A stretch of 64,000 bases of DNA from Laburnicola sp. R22_1 (lineage: Eukaryota > Ascomycota > Dothideomycetes > Pleosporales > Didymosphaeriaceae). Positions 23,979 to 36,089 of this stretch are shown here, piece by piece; position 1 is the first letter of the stretch; each line of letters opens with the position of its first letter. Under the pieces are notes generated by a model that worked only from the letters and a program-made list of their open reading frames with translations, ran no database searches and was not told where the DNA came from. The translations under genes were made by a program, and so were the position numbers. The DNA lies in NCBI GenBank assembly GCA_014281115.1, contig JACONQ010000018.1, positions 372,001-436,000 on the forward strand, read 5' to 3'.

Positions 23979-25648
23979 GGTCTTGTTACCGTAAAGTGCT
24001 TAATATATATCTAATTTTGCTTTTTAAGTTAAATAGTTTAATTTTAAACTAGATAAAGTAGCACTAAATACTCCTCTTATAATTAAGCTATAAAAGTATA
24101 ATATTATAAATCTAGTAACTATCACTTCCTCCTATATTACTTATAGAGTACTAGAATATACTTCCTATACTCTAGACAGAGACTATTACTATCTTTAATA
24201 TACTTAATAAGGAATTATATCCTTTTTAGCTCCCTTTTAATAAACGCAGCATTCTTCTTAGTTTTTACGCATATTAGCAATTGTTGCAACTAACACAATT
24301 TTGTTAGTAGAAGGGGCCGAATTTTTTTTTGGGCAATAGTGACTTACAAGGAGCCAAACCAAAGTTTAACAGAACTATACTTCTATTATATGCAACTTTA
24401 TCTTATACTTTGCTAGTAAGGGGAGCCATAGCAATATTAAAAGGCATGCTGGCATATCTCTAACAGCTGCATTCGCTTATCCACAACTACTATTTAGATA
24501 ATAAGCTATCTAGTTTACTATAGTAAGTTTCACTTTAACTTTGCTGTACTTATTAACACTTATATATAATATAGATAGATCTAAAATCAATACCCTATCC
24601 ACGCTATCCTAACTATTTACTAGCAATGCTTACTAATAATAATTACTACTACGCACGCATATAGCTGTATAAAGCTAAGGAGAAAAAATAGAAGAAAAAA
24701 AAGAAGGATAATAGAAAGATAGAGCATATAAAGGTTCTTAAGAAGGCAGTAGGAAGGTGCTATAACTTACCTAAGGGTACGCTTATTAAATTAATCTTAT
24801 ACAATTGCTAATATGTGTAGAAACTAAGAAGGACGCTATATTTATTAAGAGGAAGCTAAAAAGGATATAATCCCTTATTAAGCACGTTAAAGATAGTAAT
24901 AGTCTCTACCTAAAGTATAGAAAGTATATTCTAGCGCTCTATAAGTATTATTGGAGAAAATAATAGTTACTAGGTCTATAATATTATCCTTTTATAAGTT
25001 AATTATAAGAGGAGTGTTTAGCGCTACTTTATCTACTTTAACATTAAACTATTTAGCTTAAAGAGCAAAATTAAACACATATTAAGCACCTTACGATAAT
25101 AAGACCCGTATATTAGCAATTATATAAGATTAATTTAATAAGCGTACTTTTAGGTAAGTCATAGCACTTTGCTACTACCTTCTTAAGGACCTTTATAGAC
25201 TCTATCTTTTTATTATTCTCTTTTTCTTTTTTCTCCTCCTTCTCTTTAGCCTTATATAGCTATATGCGTGCATAGTAGCAATTATTATTAGTAAGCATTA
25301 CTGGTAAATAGTTAGGATAGCGTAAATAGGGTATTAATTTTAGATCTATTTATATTATGTAAGCGTTATTAGGTATAGCAAAGTTAAGAACTTATTATAA
25401 TAAACTAGATAGGTTATTATCTAAATAGTAGTTGTTAAATGCAGCTGTTAGAGACATGCTAGGGTGCTAGCTTTTAATATTGCTACGGCTCCTCTTACTA
25501 GCAAAGTATAATATAGAGTTATATATAATAGAAGTATAGTTATAGTATATGTGCATCTAGTTAAACTTTAGTTTAGCTCCTTATGAGTTACTTATCGCCC
25601 AAAAAAAATTGGCCCCTTCTACTAACAAAATTGTGTCGGTTGCAACAA
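23979..25648 (+). repeat. Family C copy (outer), interrupted by another C
   Basis: It starts GGTCTTGTTA and ends GTTGCAACAA. TSDs of 13 bp lie at 23966-23978 and 25649-25661 (two C/T mismatches). The inner inverted C copy (24281-25106) and its TSD account for half the length. The parts together make about 0.83 kb. No LTR, TIR or poly(A) is present. Confidence 0.8.
24281..25106 (-). repeat. Family C copy inserted inverted into C
   Basis: 826 bp, with TSDs at 24268-24280 and 25107-25119 (12 of 13 match). As printed it starts TTGTTGCAAC and carries a perfect hairpin at 24290-24307 (CTAACA stem, 6-base loop). In this copy's plus-strand reading a Lys-rich coding-like stretch is visible at about 24677-24815 (runs of Lys, then Val-Leu-Lys-Lys and Tyr-Asn-Leu-Pro-Lys-Gly). 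No domain is recognised. Confidence 0.8.
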
Positions 25649-26427
25649 TAATCCTATAACAATAACACTCTAACTTACTTGCCTATCTGCCGCATTATTA
25701 GGTAATTAATACTACCTTATAACCTTTTGCCACGTTACTAGATAATTAACTACTTAAAATCCCTACTCTGCTTTACTACTATAATATACAATAAATTATG
25801 TGCACGCCTACTCCTAATACTAAATAGTACTCTACTATTCTTTACTAACAATCTATTAATCTCTAGATATCTAGCTATTACTTTACCTATCTTTTATAGA
25901 AATTCTACAGTATAAGCGTGTACCTATATATCCTCTATACTTCTAGTATCTACTTAGTATAGCTATTAATTAGAGATCTAATATTGCTTATTGCCCTTAG
26001 TAGTAATTGCTCCTATAAGCTACATAGTAGTATATAGCCACTAGCCTAGACTTTTACTTTATAAAAATATTTATATTCTTCTAGTCCTTATCTTTAATAG
26101 TTATAAGCATCTTATATCTAAACTAGTATAGAGTAATCTATATTATAAGACTTATTCTACCTTTAATTCTAGACTTCTACTTAAGAAGATGCGTATTCTC
26201 CTTAATATAGTAATCTAAATCGAAAGCAGCTATTCACTCGCTATATAGGTCCTTACTAAATACTATATAGTCTTTAATATTTACCAGTGTCTAGCTATTA
26301 TACCTAGCCGCATTATACCTAGCTGTGTTATTATTAATATTTTCTAAGTAGGGGCGCAATACTATACGTCTAGTAGCAATAGTGTCTTTAGAGTAAGGAA
26401 TAGATATAGTAATCTTAAGATCTTATA

Positions 26428-26802
26428 TTAAAGATCTTTGTTGTGTGGAAATTCTAACTAAGGTTTAGTCCGTACTATACACAGAGAGGAGTAAAATAGG
26501 AGGCACTAAAACCTAGTACCTAGTATATAGTAGTAGTAATAAAATATACACAAAATAACAATAATTTTATTATTAACTTTCTACACAGCAGCATTAACAA
26601 TAGTAGTTAATAGAGAGTTAGGCATAACTAAGTCACATATTATCCCTTAACTAGTAGACTGTTAGAGAGCTGTAGTAGACCGCAGAGTTGCAACTACGGA
26701 AGCAGTGTAGGCGATAGGACGCTTAACTATAGTTTAGTTATCGCGCTCGCGACCTAATAGCAGCGTAGCCATGGTTCGCTGTATGCATAGTGTATAAGTC
26801 TG
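26428..26802 (+). repeat. 375 bp truncated family E copy
   Basis: It keeps the E terminus with the hairpin (TTAAAGATC at 26428) and stops 375 bp in. TSDs of 14 bp lie at 26414-26427 and 26803-26816 (one mismatch). It is inserted in family B. Confidence 0.8.
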
Positions 26803-27137
26803 CTTAAGATCTTTTATAATAATTAAATATATTATATAGTAAATAGATAAATACTTAATCTATATCTAGTTATAGGTTTTATATTATATACGCACAGGTA
26901 ACTACGCGTTATATTATTAACTACCTCTAGTATAAGGGTCTAATTTATATGTGCTAACAAATAGTTATAATAAATAGTCCCTAGCCTAACCAATCTCTAA
27001 GCTGCTTTACCTTTTTTAATACATTTTTAGCACACCTATAGCTTTCCCTTATAGTGTTATACTATATACTAAAAGGTCTATAATGTTTCTCTTCCTAATA
27101 TAATAATAGTAGTTATTTCTTTTACTATTATATATAT

Positions 27138-27231
27138 GTGTTATTAAATTAACTACCTAGGGGTAGAACAATAAACTCTTTTATCTCAATTAATATATTA
27201 AAAAAGCAGAGCCTTCTACTTAGTAACTAAG
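27138..27231 (-). repeat. 94 bp truncated family A copy
   Basis: Inverted terminal segment of A with 13 bp TSDs at 27125-27137 and 27232-27244 (one mismatch), inserted in family G. Confidence 0.75.
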
Positions 27232-27258
27232 CTATTATAGATATAAAAAAGTATTTTA

Positions 27259-27938
27259 AGGTATTAATAAAAAGGGTTAGTATATTATAAGGAAGCTAAG
27301 CAAGCTAAGTAGAGTTAGCGTATACACTTTAAGTAAAAAAATCTATATATAAAATATAATAAGGCTATATTACTATACTATAGTTTAAACTAAAGAAACA
27401 AATATAAGATAGTATTAGTACTATTATAAGGCTGTTACTATGGCTCCTAGCAGTAGGTAAGATAGAATATAATAATATAAAATAGTAGATAGTAACAAGA
27501 TAAAATACTATCTACTTTTATTTAAAGTAAAGAAGCTTTTATTTAAATTCTTACTAGGCTAAAAGAAGATATAAAGTTCTATTTAGCTACCTACGTAATG
27601 AAGGTATGTTATAGTATTGCTTTTTTAGAATTAACCTAACTTAGGCTGCCCTAAAAATAATAATACCTAATATTCCATTAATCTAGCTGAAAAGGTAAAT
27701 AGTTATTAGTTTTATAACTATATAGTATTAGTTATTATTATTTAGACGCTATTACACTATTAAGGTACTTTAGAGTACTTAACTAGTTTAGAAACTAAAA
27801 GTACTATAGTAGAATAAACTATACTATATAGGTCACGTAGTAAGCTAGTACCTAATTAACTTTAAGAGATTTAATAGATAGGTTTTTTCTTTTAAATTCT
27901 AGAAACTTAATTTATATATAGAATATACTATAACTAAT
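27259..27938. other. Unassigned RIP-degraded sequence
   Basis: About 680 bp with no match to the repeat families named here and no motif I can read in any frame. The base composition is that of the surrounding RIP DNA. It may be the old substrate into which element J inserted. Confidence 0.35.
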
Positions 27939-28038
27939 TATTATAAAAATAAGGCCCTATAGTTATATACTTAAAGCTTATACAATATTCCCAAGCTTAG
28001 TTAAAATAGCTAAAAGCTTATATGTATAATAGCTATAG

Positions 28039-29165
28039 TCGGCTTGCCAAACATCTTTTTAACCTATCTTTTTAGTTTGGGATTAATGTAAATTAAGATA
28101 AAGGTTATTATGTACTATATATAGCACCTAATTCTTATTAAAGACTAATCTTAAATATTATCTAATATTATAATAATAGTTTAAACTTACTTGCACTCTA
28201 TCTATACCTCATAAGCTTCTAATCTATATAAGATTTACTTACGCTATATATAGCATACCTAGCTTATTATTACTACTATTATTAGTTATCCTTACTCGCG
28301 CCGCTACGCGACGTACTTCCTTAGATAAGCTAACTTAATAGTAATAATAGCTAGAAGGATCTCGCAGATTTATACGACACTTTTATTATATTAAAGCTTG
28401 TTAACAAACACCTTATTCTCTATCTTTTGTCTCCCCTTTTAGATTTAGTTACTAATAAGAAGCAATTATATCTACTAGAGTGAGAATTTAATCTTATAGT
28501 CCTTTATAAACTAGATAAGCTGCTAACCTAACTAGTACGCTAGGACTGCCTTGTAGATAGTTAAGTATATCCGCCCCTTGCGCTAAATAAGCATCTAATA
28601 GATAGAATAGAACTCTAGTATAGCTACCTTAATAGTAGCATTGTAAATCTTTAGCATATACTCTTCTATAATAGTAAGTATATTAGTATTAGATAATTTA
28701 GAGTTAATACTTAAGTAGATAGTAGGGCGTAGAGAAATAGAGATAGTAATAGGTGCTTTATTAAGAATAATCTTAATGCGGTAATAGAGTAATAGTGTAT
28801 CTAGTACGTATTACCCTTGTCTACTTATAAAGTAGTATATACCTATTAATTTATTAACTTGTATTATTTGCAATAATTAGGATAGTAAAGAAGGAGGAAG
28901 AATAGCTACAGCGTAGCTGCGCTAAAGTTTTATCCCTTTCCTACTAAAGTTCTAAGTGGACTCTTTACAAAAATTTTGCTGATAGGAGCAGTCCTGCGCT
29001 AAGAATACTAAGCTCGCTTAGCAGTTTAAATGCGGTTTTTTTGTAATTACTTTACCTTTTTTACGCTCTTTTTAATTACTAAGCAGGGGGCTCTGCTTTT
29101 TTTATTATATTATTTAAGATAAAAGCCTTTTTCGTTCTATCCCTAGGTAGTTAATTTAACAACAC
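28039..29165 (+). repeat. Full family A copy in element J
   Basis: 1127 bp with 13 bp TSDs at 28026-28038 and 29166-29178 (two mismatches). It is colinear with 18245-19380. Confidence 0.75.
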
Positions 29166-29584
29166 ATATTAGCTATAATAGCCTTTTTTTGTTATATAGC
29201 TTTCATTTATAATTAGCTTTCTAAATTACTATTGTTAGCTTATTTCCTTTCTATAGTTATAAGTCTAGCGCTTAAGAACTATAGAATAATTCTTTTTATA
29301 GTATATTCTACTTATATCTTAATTAGGACTTTAATTATTTTTATTTTTATTATTCTCTATTTATCCTAAGCTTACTTTATATAATAATACTTTTAGATTC
29401 TCTTTTATTAATTACTTATTAACTTGTTAACTAAGTAAGCTAGCTAGACTAGTACATTTAATTTTAGTTCTATACTTAAAATAAAGAAATCTAAAATTAG
29501 ATTAATTCTAACGCTAAGGAAACGCTTTTAATTAAAGCTTAAAAGCTAATTTAATTATAAACTTTAGAGAAAATAACTTTTATA

Positions 29585-30669
29585 TGGCCTTAATTAAATG
29601 TACCTAGGGGCAGAACGACAAAGGCTTTTATCTTAAATAATATAATAAAAAAAGCAGAGCCCCTTACTTAGTAATTAAAAAGAGTGTAAAAAGGTGCATA
29701 AAAAAAAGCGTATTCTAACTACTAAGTAGGCTTAGCGGTATTAGCGCAGGGCTACTTTTATAAGCAATTTTTTTATAAAAAGGCTACTTAGAACTTTAGT
29801 AGGGGAGAAATAAAACTTTAGCGCTACTATGCTATAGTTATTCTCTCATCTTCTTTACTATCCTAATTGTCGCAAATAAAATAAGTCGACATATTAATAG
29901 GTACTAGATACACTATTACTCTATTACTATATTAATATTATTCTTAATAAAGCTTCTATCGCTATTTCTATCTCTCTATGCTCTGCTATCTACTTAAGTA
30001 TTAACTCTAAATTATCTAACAATAATATACTTACTAACGCTAAAGAGTATACGCTAAAGATTTATAATATTACTATTAAGGTAACTACGCTAAAGTTCTA
30101 TTCTATGTATTAGATACTTCTCTAGCGTAAGGAGTAGGTATACTTAACTATCTATAAGATAGTTTTAGTATACTAATTAGGTTAGTAGCTTATCTAGTTT
30201 ACAGAGAACTATAAGGTTAAATTCCTATTTTAGTAGATACAATTACTCCTTAATAGTAACTAAATCTAAGAGGAGAGGTAAAAGATAAAAAATAAAGTAT
30301 TTATTAATAAGCTCTAGTATAGTAAAAGTGTTATACAGATCTACAAAATTCTTCTAGCTATTATAGCCATATTAGCTTATATAAGTAAGTATACTACGTA
30401 AGCGGCGTGCGAGCGCAGATAGTTAATAATACTAATAGTAATGATCTAGATAGGATATATAAAGTGTAAGTAAATCTTATATTTAAACTAAGAGCTTATA
30501 GGTATTAGGAAGTGGAAGTAAGTTTAAACTATTATTATATTGTTAGGTAGTATTTAAGGTTAGTCATTAATTAGAAATAGATGCTGTATATAGTATATAA
30601 TAACCTTCTATCTTAATTTACTTTAACCTTAAACTAAACAATAGTTAAAAAAGGTGTGTAGCAATCCGA
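29585..30669 (-). repeat. Full family A copy, inverted
   Basis: About 1.09 kb, colinear with the other full A copies. The flanks share an imperfect ACTTTTATA-type repeat, so the TSD is only probable. The second J copy near 49690-49720 approximates the empty site. Confidence 0.65.
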
Positions 30670-30692
30670 TCCAACTTTTTATAGTATAGTAA

Positions 30693-30803
30693 TTTTTACG
30701 CTCTTTTTAATTACTACGTAGAGGGCTCTACTTTTTTATTATATTATTTAAAATAAAACCCTTTATTATTCTATTCTTAGATAAATAATTTAATAATATA
30801 CAC
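30693..30803 (+). repeat. 111 bp truncated family A copy
   Basis: Perfect 12 bp TSDs at 30681-30692 and 30804-30815. It keeps the hairpin-bearing terminus. Confidence 0.8.
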
Positions 30804-30825
30804 ATAGTATAGTAAACTTACTTAA

Positions 30826-30943
30826 CTCGTTTTTATTAATACTACCTTAAAACGCTGTTTTGTGTTAATAATAGTAGGAGAAATAACTACTGCTATTGTA
30901 ATATTTTTATTAGAAACCTCTTAGTTATATAAAAAAACAAACC
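30826..30943 (-). repeat. Family G copy with long TSD
   Basis: 118 bp flanked by 17 bp direct repeats at 30809-30825 and 30944-30960 (one mismatch). It is inverted relative to 469-569. Part of the left TSD overlaps the TSD of the neighbouring A fragment. Confidence 0.75.
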
Positions 30944-31026
30944 ATAGTAAACTTACCTAAAGAGCGTATTTACTAGGTAGAGCTTAAAATATTTAAAACT
31001 ATTAAGAAAATATATACCTTATATAT

Positions 31027-31147
31027 AGCGTTAATTTATCTATCTAGGAGTAGAATAATAAAAGCTTTTATTCTAAATAATATAATAACAAAGCAGAGCC
31101 TCCTACTTAGTAATTAAAAAGACCGTGAAAAAGGTAATTATAAAACA
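31027..31147 (-). repeat. Truncated family A copy
   Basis: About 120 bp matching the hairpin-bearing end of A, inverted. The boundaries are approximate and no TSD was found. It marks the point where the first J copy stops matching the second. Confidence 0.55.
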
Positions 31148-31330
31148 AAAGTTTAAAAATATAAAAAGGGGTTTATAGTAAATTAGACGTATTTAAAATT
31201 AAACTTTAGTTTATAGTATAGTTATATCTTTATTTGTCGCGGAAATAAGGCTCTATAGTTATATACTTAGAGCTTATGTGACATTTCTAAGCTTAGCTAA
31301 AATAGCTAAGAGCTTATCTATATAATAACC

Positions 31331-31503
31331 TGTGAAAGAGAGCTAGAAAATATAGATTTGGGTAATCTATTATTAGACCACTAGCTTCTAAAGGAGAAGG
31401 TTAGGCTATCTATATATATACTAAGAAGCATAAAAATAAGTATAATTATAATTCTAGCCTGGGCTTAGCGTATAAGGTGCTAAGACTCTAGACTCTTATA
31501 ATA
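31331..31503 (-). repeat. 3' LTR of element K
   Basis: 173 bp, starting TGTGAAAGAG and ending TTATAATA. It is colinear and equal in length with 49121-49293. Confidence 0.8.
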
Positions 31504-31962
31504 TACCTTCTAGGTAGTACGCAAAGCTTACTGCCTATAACTAAGTAGAAGCCCTAGATCTACCTTAGGTATATGTTATATACTTTTAGAGCTTTTAGTG
31601 TTATACTTTAAACTTAGTGCACGCTATAAATAAAACTCTTTACTAGCTCTATCTTTATTACTCTTTAGAATAGTGCGTATATATAAGCTCTACTTTATAA
31701 GTATACCTTTAGTAAGTAATTTAATTTTACTATTGAATATCTCTATAATCTTTAGTGTCTTAATATTTATTAAGAGTTGCATCTAATAATTCTAGGACTA
31801 GTTCTAGTGCTTATTTCCTACTTTTTTACTTTACACCTGCATATTGGAATTATACTAACTTCTTATAGTTTATTTACTATACTTTTACTCTTATATATAG
31901 TATATTATATAGCGCACTTTATAGTGTATTATATAGTTGCTTATATAGTTAAGTTATCTATA

Positions 31963-32028
31963 CTCTACTACTACTACACTTACTACTACTACACTTACTG
32001 CTACTACGCACACTCTTACTACTTATAA
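31963..32028. repeat. TAC trinucleotide tract
   Basis: Imperfect runs of CTACTACTAC separated by ACTT units, seen directly. Confidence 0.7.
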
Positions 32029-32509
32029 GCAACTTAGACTTATTTACTAAGCGCTTATACTTATTTACTTTTACTTCTACTTTTACCTCTAAGCTAGTTA
32101 CTTTACTCTAGCATAGTAAAAAGGAAGCTACTTATATATAGCATTACTTAGGCTATATTAAAAGTGCACTTACTAGATAGTCTATTATGGTATACTTTAA
32201 TAATATACTTAGGGATAGGTAGTATTAATATATCTACTTTTAGGGTATTGCTACCTACCCTAATAAGCTCTTTATACTATAGGCTATAGGGCTCCCTAAT
32301 AATATTATAATAGCCCCCTACTATTCTGCTATTTGCGGTAGAGCTTACTATAGCAATTTAGGCTAAAAGTGTTAAGGTATACTATTCTAAATTATAGTAC
32401 TCTATTAGCTTATAGCATCTTTATATTATAAAATTATAATAATAAGTAATAAAAGGTAAAGAAGGCACACACTATAGTGTGCGCGATTCTATATATCTAT
32501 ACTAGGGGG

Positions 32510-32543
32510 TAGTAGTAGTAGTAGTAGTTATAGTAGTAGTAGC
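32510..32543. repeat. AGT trinucleotide tract
   Basis: Two runs of AGTAGTAGT separated by a short TTAT break, seen directly. Confidence 0.7.
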
Positions 32544-32900
32544 AAGATAATAAACTTGTTACTATAGCTATTTTAACGCGTTGCTAGCGTCTTAAGTAGC
32601 TACTTAGCAAGCTTGTTAACCTTTTAGTTATCTAGATTTTCATTTTTCTCTAGGGAGAGGGGGTGTCCTCTCTATAAATAATACTAGATCTTTTCTCTCT
32701 TAATTCTTATAATTCGATGCTTTTAATAATATCTTCTTTTATAATCTTAATATGCTTATTAACTAACCTAAGCTACTATTTAAACCTTAAAAACCTTTAC
32801 TTTAATAAATACTTTGTAAGCCTATTAGCATTTATTTTATTAGTAGGGAAGTAGAGTACCTTAAAGGAGCTTTTAGCGTACTCCTAGCGCATCTATATAT

Positions 32901-34277
32901 TTTAAATATCTATATAGCGTAGCTAAGTAGCTATTTTCTCATTCTCTCCTACTATAAGTCTAATTATCTACTAGTTATTATAGAAAATTATCTATGCTCT
33001 ATCTACGTATAAGGTAATCTCTTTAAATAAGTATTTAAGCGCTATAGACCCCTTTGCTATATGCTTAAGTGCAAGCAGCTTAGCTTTAGTTATTAAGTTT
33101 ATTACTATTAATTAATGCGCTACTTTCTATATAATAGCTTCTTTAAAAAGTATAATAATATATCTATACAAAGATTGCCGCAATTTAGAATTATTTGCAA
33201 AGAGTGCGTCTTTATAAATAGTAAGCTTTATAGTAGTGTTTTCCCTATACTTAATTGCCTAGTGCCTTATTTTATATAAGTAGATAATTAGTTAATAAAC
33301 TACTTTAAAGTGCTTTTTACTTAGGTTAGTTACGAACTAAAAGAGCTGTAGAATAGTAAATACTATACTAGATCTAATTATAATAGCAGTATAAAGAACT
33401 AATCTAACAGGCTCTTAGTAGTGCTTACTATTCTGCTTTATAGCTTTCTTATTATTTTTTAGCAGCTCTATTATAGGTATAGGAGTTTTTAGAAAAATCT
33501 CTATATCTATAAGTTTAAAGCGCTTAGCAATCTTATTAATATATATATTATAGACTAAAGAGATTATGCGAGCCCCTTTATTATAGATTACTTTAATCCT
33601 AAGAAACTACTTAATATTGCCTTAATTCTTAATCTTTTACGCTTCCTTTACAATATTAGAGAGTTTATAAGTGGTAGACTTGCTATTCTTATAATACATA
33701 AGTAAGATATTTTTAATATAGAAGACTAGAAGTATCTATTACTTACTATTATTGAAAAGGCATAGCTCTTCTTTTAATATAATAAGCCTAAGCATTTATA
33801 GTGTACTAAAGAACTCTCTATACTATAGTAATAGCAAATTACGCAGCCTATATAGCGTTCTATTAAGCCTAACACACTTTTTAGGCTTTTTATAACTATC
33901 TAAGAGCTTATAGAGTAATAGTATATTACTATTAACCTTAATATTAAGAAAAGCCTCTACTATACTAAACTAGTTAATCTTAATATAAAAATTTATAGTA
34001 ATTACTATAGCTATATAGAAAGATTGCGCTGTAAGCGTAGTAGTATAAGTTAACTAGAGCAAATCTCTATTCTAAAAATCTCCTTATATAACTAGATAAG
34101 CTTTATATTTAATAAAGTAACTATTTTAGTTAAATTTATATGTAAATACCTACTTAAAAGGGAGTAGGCAGCTATCTACCTATGGGCTTTTAATCTCCTT
34201 CTAAGTGCCTTTACTATTAAGCGTAGTAATCTTCCTATTTACTATTTATGTAAAGAGCTATCTATATAGGTAAGTAT
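32901..34277 (-). pseudogene. Element K reverse transcriptase/RNase H remnant
   Basis: Colinear with the copia-1 minus-strand pol region (for example 33040-33200 with 5900-6060, sharing the GCTTAAGTGCAAG block on the plus strand). The segment around 33715-33760 corresponds to the copia-1 YVDD region but appears altered there, and I could not read the catalytic box. Element L cuts the frame at 34278; it resumes after 42390. Confidence 0.55.
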
Positions 34278-34565
34278 TATAATAGTTCTATGCTGGCCTT
34301 CCTGTCAAACACACCCTATTACCTTTCTTTTACATCTTATTTCCCTCTATTTGGGCCTTTTACCTTCCTAAAGGCGCCTTTTCTAGTTAGTATTAGCGTG
34401 TAGCTAGCGTAGGCCTATACCCTACGCTGCCCTCTATATAAGAAAGGGCACCCTATATCTCTTTCTTATCTACTATTTTAGAATAGTATTAATTTAACTA
34501 GCTCTTTTAACTATTCTAGCTATTTCTAACAGGTTAGCCCTATAAGGCTGTGTACCGCCCTTATA
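34278..34565 (+). repeat. 5' LTR of element L
   Basis: 288 bp, starting TATAATAGTT (from TGTAATAG) and ending CCCTTATA (from TTACA). Confidence 0.8.
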
Positions 34566-34672
34566 TTATTCTAAAATTAATCTTTTCATTTAGCTATAGA
34601 TAGTAATATAATATCATCTTCTCTCTTAAGGCGCTTCCTATAGGTAGTTAAATTAGTAAAAGTTTTACCTTG

Positions 34673-35045
34673 TTAGTTACTAGTTATACTAGGCAATTAT
34701 TATACTATACTAAAGTCTATTAAGTAAGGCTACTTCTACACTTCTCTGTCTACTACAAGTTAGTAATAGTATATTAGTTTATTAGTTACTAGTTAATCTA
34801 GGCAATTATTATACTATACTAAAGTTTATTAAAAGAGATTACTTCTATACTTTTCTACTTACTATAAGTTAGTAAGAGTGTATTAGTTTATTAGTTACTA
34901 GTTGTGCTAGGCAGTAACTACACTACACTAAAATCTATTAAAAGAGACTACTTTTACACTTCTCTACTTACTATAAGTTAATAAGAGTATATTAGTTTGT
35001 TAGTTACTAGTTATACTAGGTAGTTACTATACTACGCTAAGGTCT
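34673..35045 (+). repeat. 109 bp tandem repeat in the L leader
   Basis: The anchor TTAGTTACTAGTT occurs at 34673, 34782, 34891 and 35000, exactly 109 bp apart each time. There are about 3.4 copies, differing mainly by transitions. It lies about 100 bp downstream of the 5' LTR and upstream of gag, the packaging/leader region of LTR elements. Confidence 0.85.
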
Positions 35046-36089
35046 ATTTAGAAAGGCTGCCCTAAAAGTCCTAATATTCTAATAATAAATAATAATTAAT
35101 AATTAATAAATAGTAACTACTGCGCTACACTCTATAGAGCTAGCTTGCCTAATAACTATCTTGTAGCGCTATTATAGTAAGAGTATAAGGTATAAAGCTA
35201 GAGGAATTAGAGTTAGTCTATAGTAGTAATATAGAGGTTAAAGTTTTATATATTTTATTTTATACTTTATTTTATACCTAATCTTTTCTTAGCTTAGACT
35301 ATATATTACCTTATATGCTATATAACATTTACTACCCTAGGTCTATTTGCTATACCCTTTCTATAATCTTACTTTGCTTAACCCTACTACTACCTACACT
35401 ATAGCTAGCTACTGCCCTTCTATTTAAAAGACCTCTCTAGCCCTTAGAGTATTTTCTAAGTCCTCTTAATACAACTCTATAATAGATAATATAGTAAGGG
35501 ATATTTGCATATACCCTACTAATAATAGTTTATATAATATCTATTATAAAATTCTTCTACTTAATTTTACTAGCAATCTATTATCTGTTAAGTATAGAAA
35601 GCAGCCTATCGCTACTCTTAAAATAACTAGTTACTTTACTCCTAGCCTTATAAAAAAGAAGAGTATTATTAAACTACTATAAAAGCTCTATTCTAATAGA
35701 ATTTCTTATAAGTCTTCTAAGTCTAATTAATATATTGCTGTACTGAAAGTAGAATAGCTAGGCGATAGATTTTTACTAGTAGACTTTAAGCAGCTTACAT
35801 ACTAAGACAAAGCTAAACTTAAAGTATGTAGAAAGTTTAGCGCATTTTTAGCATAATTTAAACTAAACTTATTACTTTATTACAGCCTAAAAATAAAATA
35901 ATTACTTACTACCTATTAACTTTAGGCTTAATATTACTTTTCTTAAGGCCTACTTTTAAAGATAGTACTAGATTTAGTAGCTAGGGCTATTACAAAGTCT
36001 AAAGATAACCCTATATAGAAGAGTATTATTTAGGCTTTATTTAAGCGTGCTAATATATTTAAAAAACTTTTACTATACTTAAGGTATAG

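Larger units (their letters stand above)
23769..27098 (-). repeat. Full family B copy carrying C, C and E insertions
   Basis: Perfect 14 bp TSDs at 23755-23768 and 27099-27112. Subtracting the C insertions (23979-25648), the E fragment (26428-26802) and their TSDs leaves about 1.28 kb. Its target is family G. Confidence 0.85.
23723..27258 (+). repeat. Family G copy split by B and A insertions
   Basis: The G start (T-run, CTAAGAAGTTTCTAATAAGG) is at 23723. B at 23769-27098 and a short A at 27138-27231 interrupt it, and the G end (TTTTAAGGTATTAATAAA) follows up to about 27258. Without the insertions it is about 115 bp, as at 469-569. Confidence 0.65.
27939..31030 (+). mobile_element. Element J, first copy: 5' end fragment
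   Basis: The start (TATTATAA, RIP-altered from TGTCGCGG) and the following AATAAGGCCCTATAG block match 31235 onward. The pieces 27939-28026, 29179-29584, about 30670-30692, 30816-30825 and 30961-31030 are colinear with 49294-49800, the part of the second J copy beyond its K insertion. A copies at 28039, 29585 and 30693 and a G copy at 30826 interrupt it, and a further A copy ends it near 31027. The TG-type start suggests an LTR, but I could not locate its end. Confidence 0.5.
31504..32900 (-). other. Element K region between 3' LTR and pol
   Basis: About 1.4 kb without a recognisable domain. It contains two TAC/AGT trinucleotide tracts (31963-32028 and 32510-32543) and a 14 bp palindrome at 32468-32481. 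An 83-codon frame at 31777-32028 runs through the TAC tract, is rich in Tyr and Leu, and is most likely a by-product of the simple repeat. Confidence 0.45.

Noticed and set aside
24281..25648. 24281-25648 as a DNA transposon with very long TIRs
   Set aside because: The inverted arms are explained by two separate family C insertions, each with its own 13 bp TSD.
18245..29165. Family A as a Helitron
   Set aside because: It starts with TC and has a hairpin near the end, but it lacks a CTRR terminus and is flanked by long TSDs, which Helitrons do not make.
31777..32028. 83-codon frame rich in Tyr and Leu
   Set aside because: Its second half is the translation of the TAC trinucleotide tract, so it is an artefact of low complexity.
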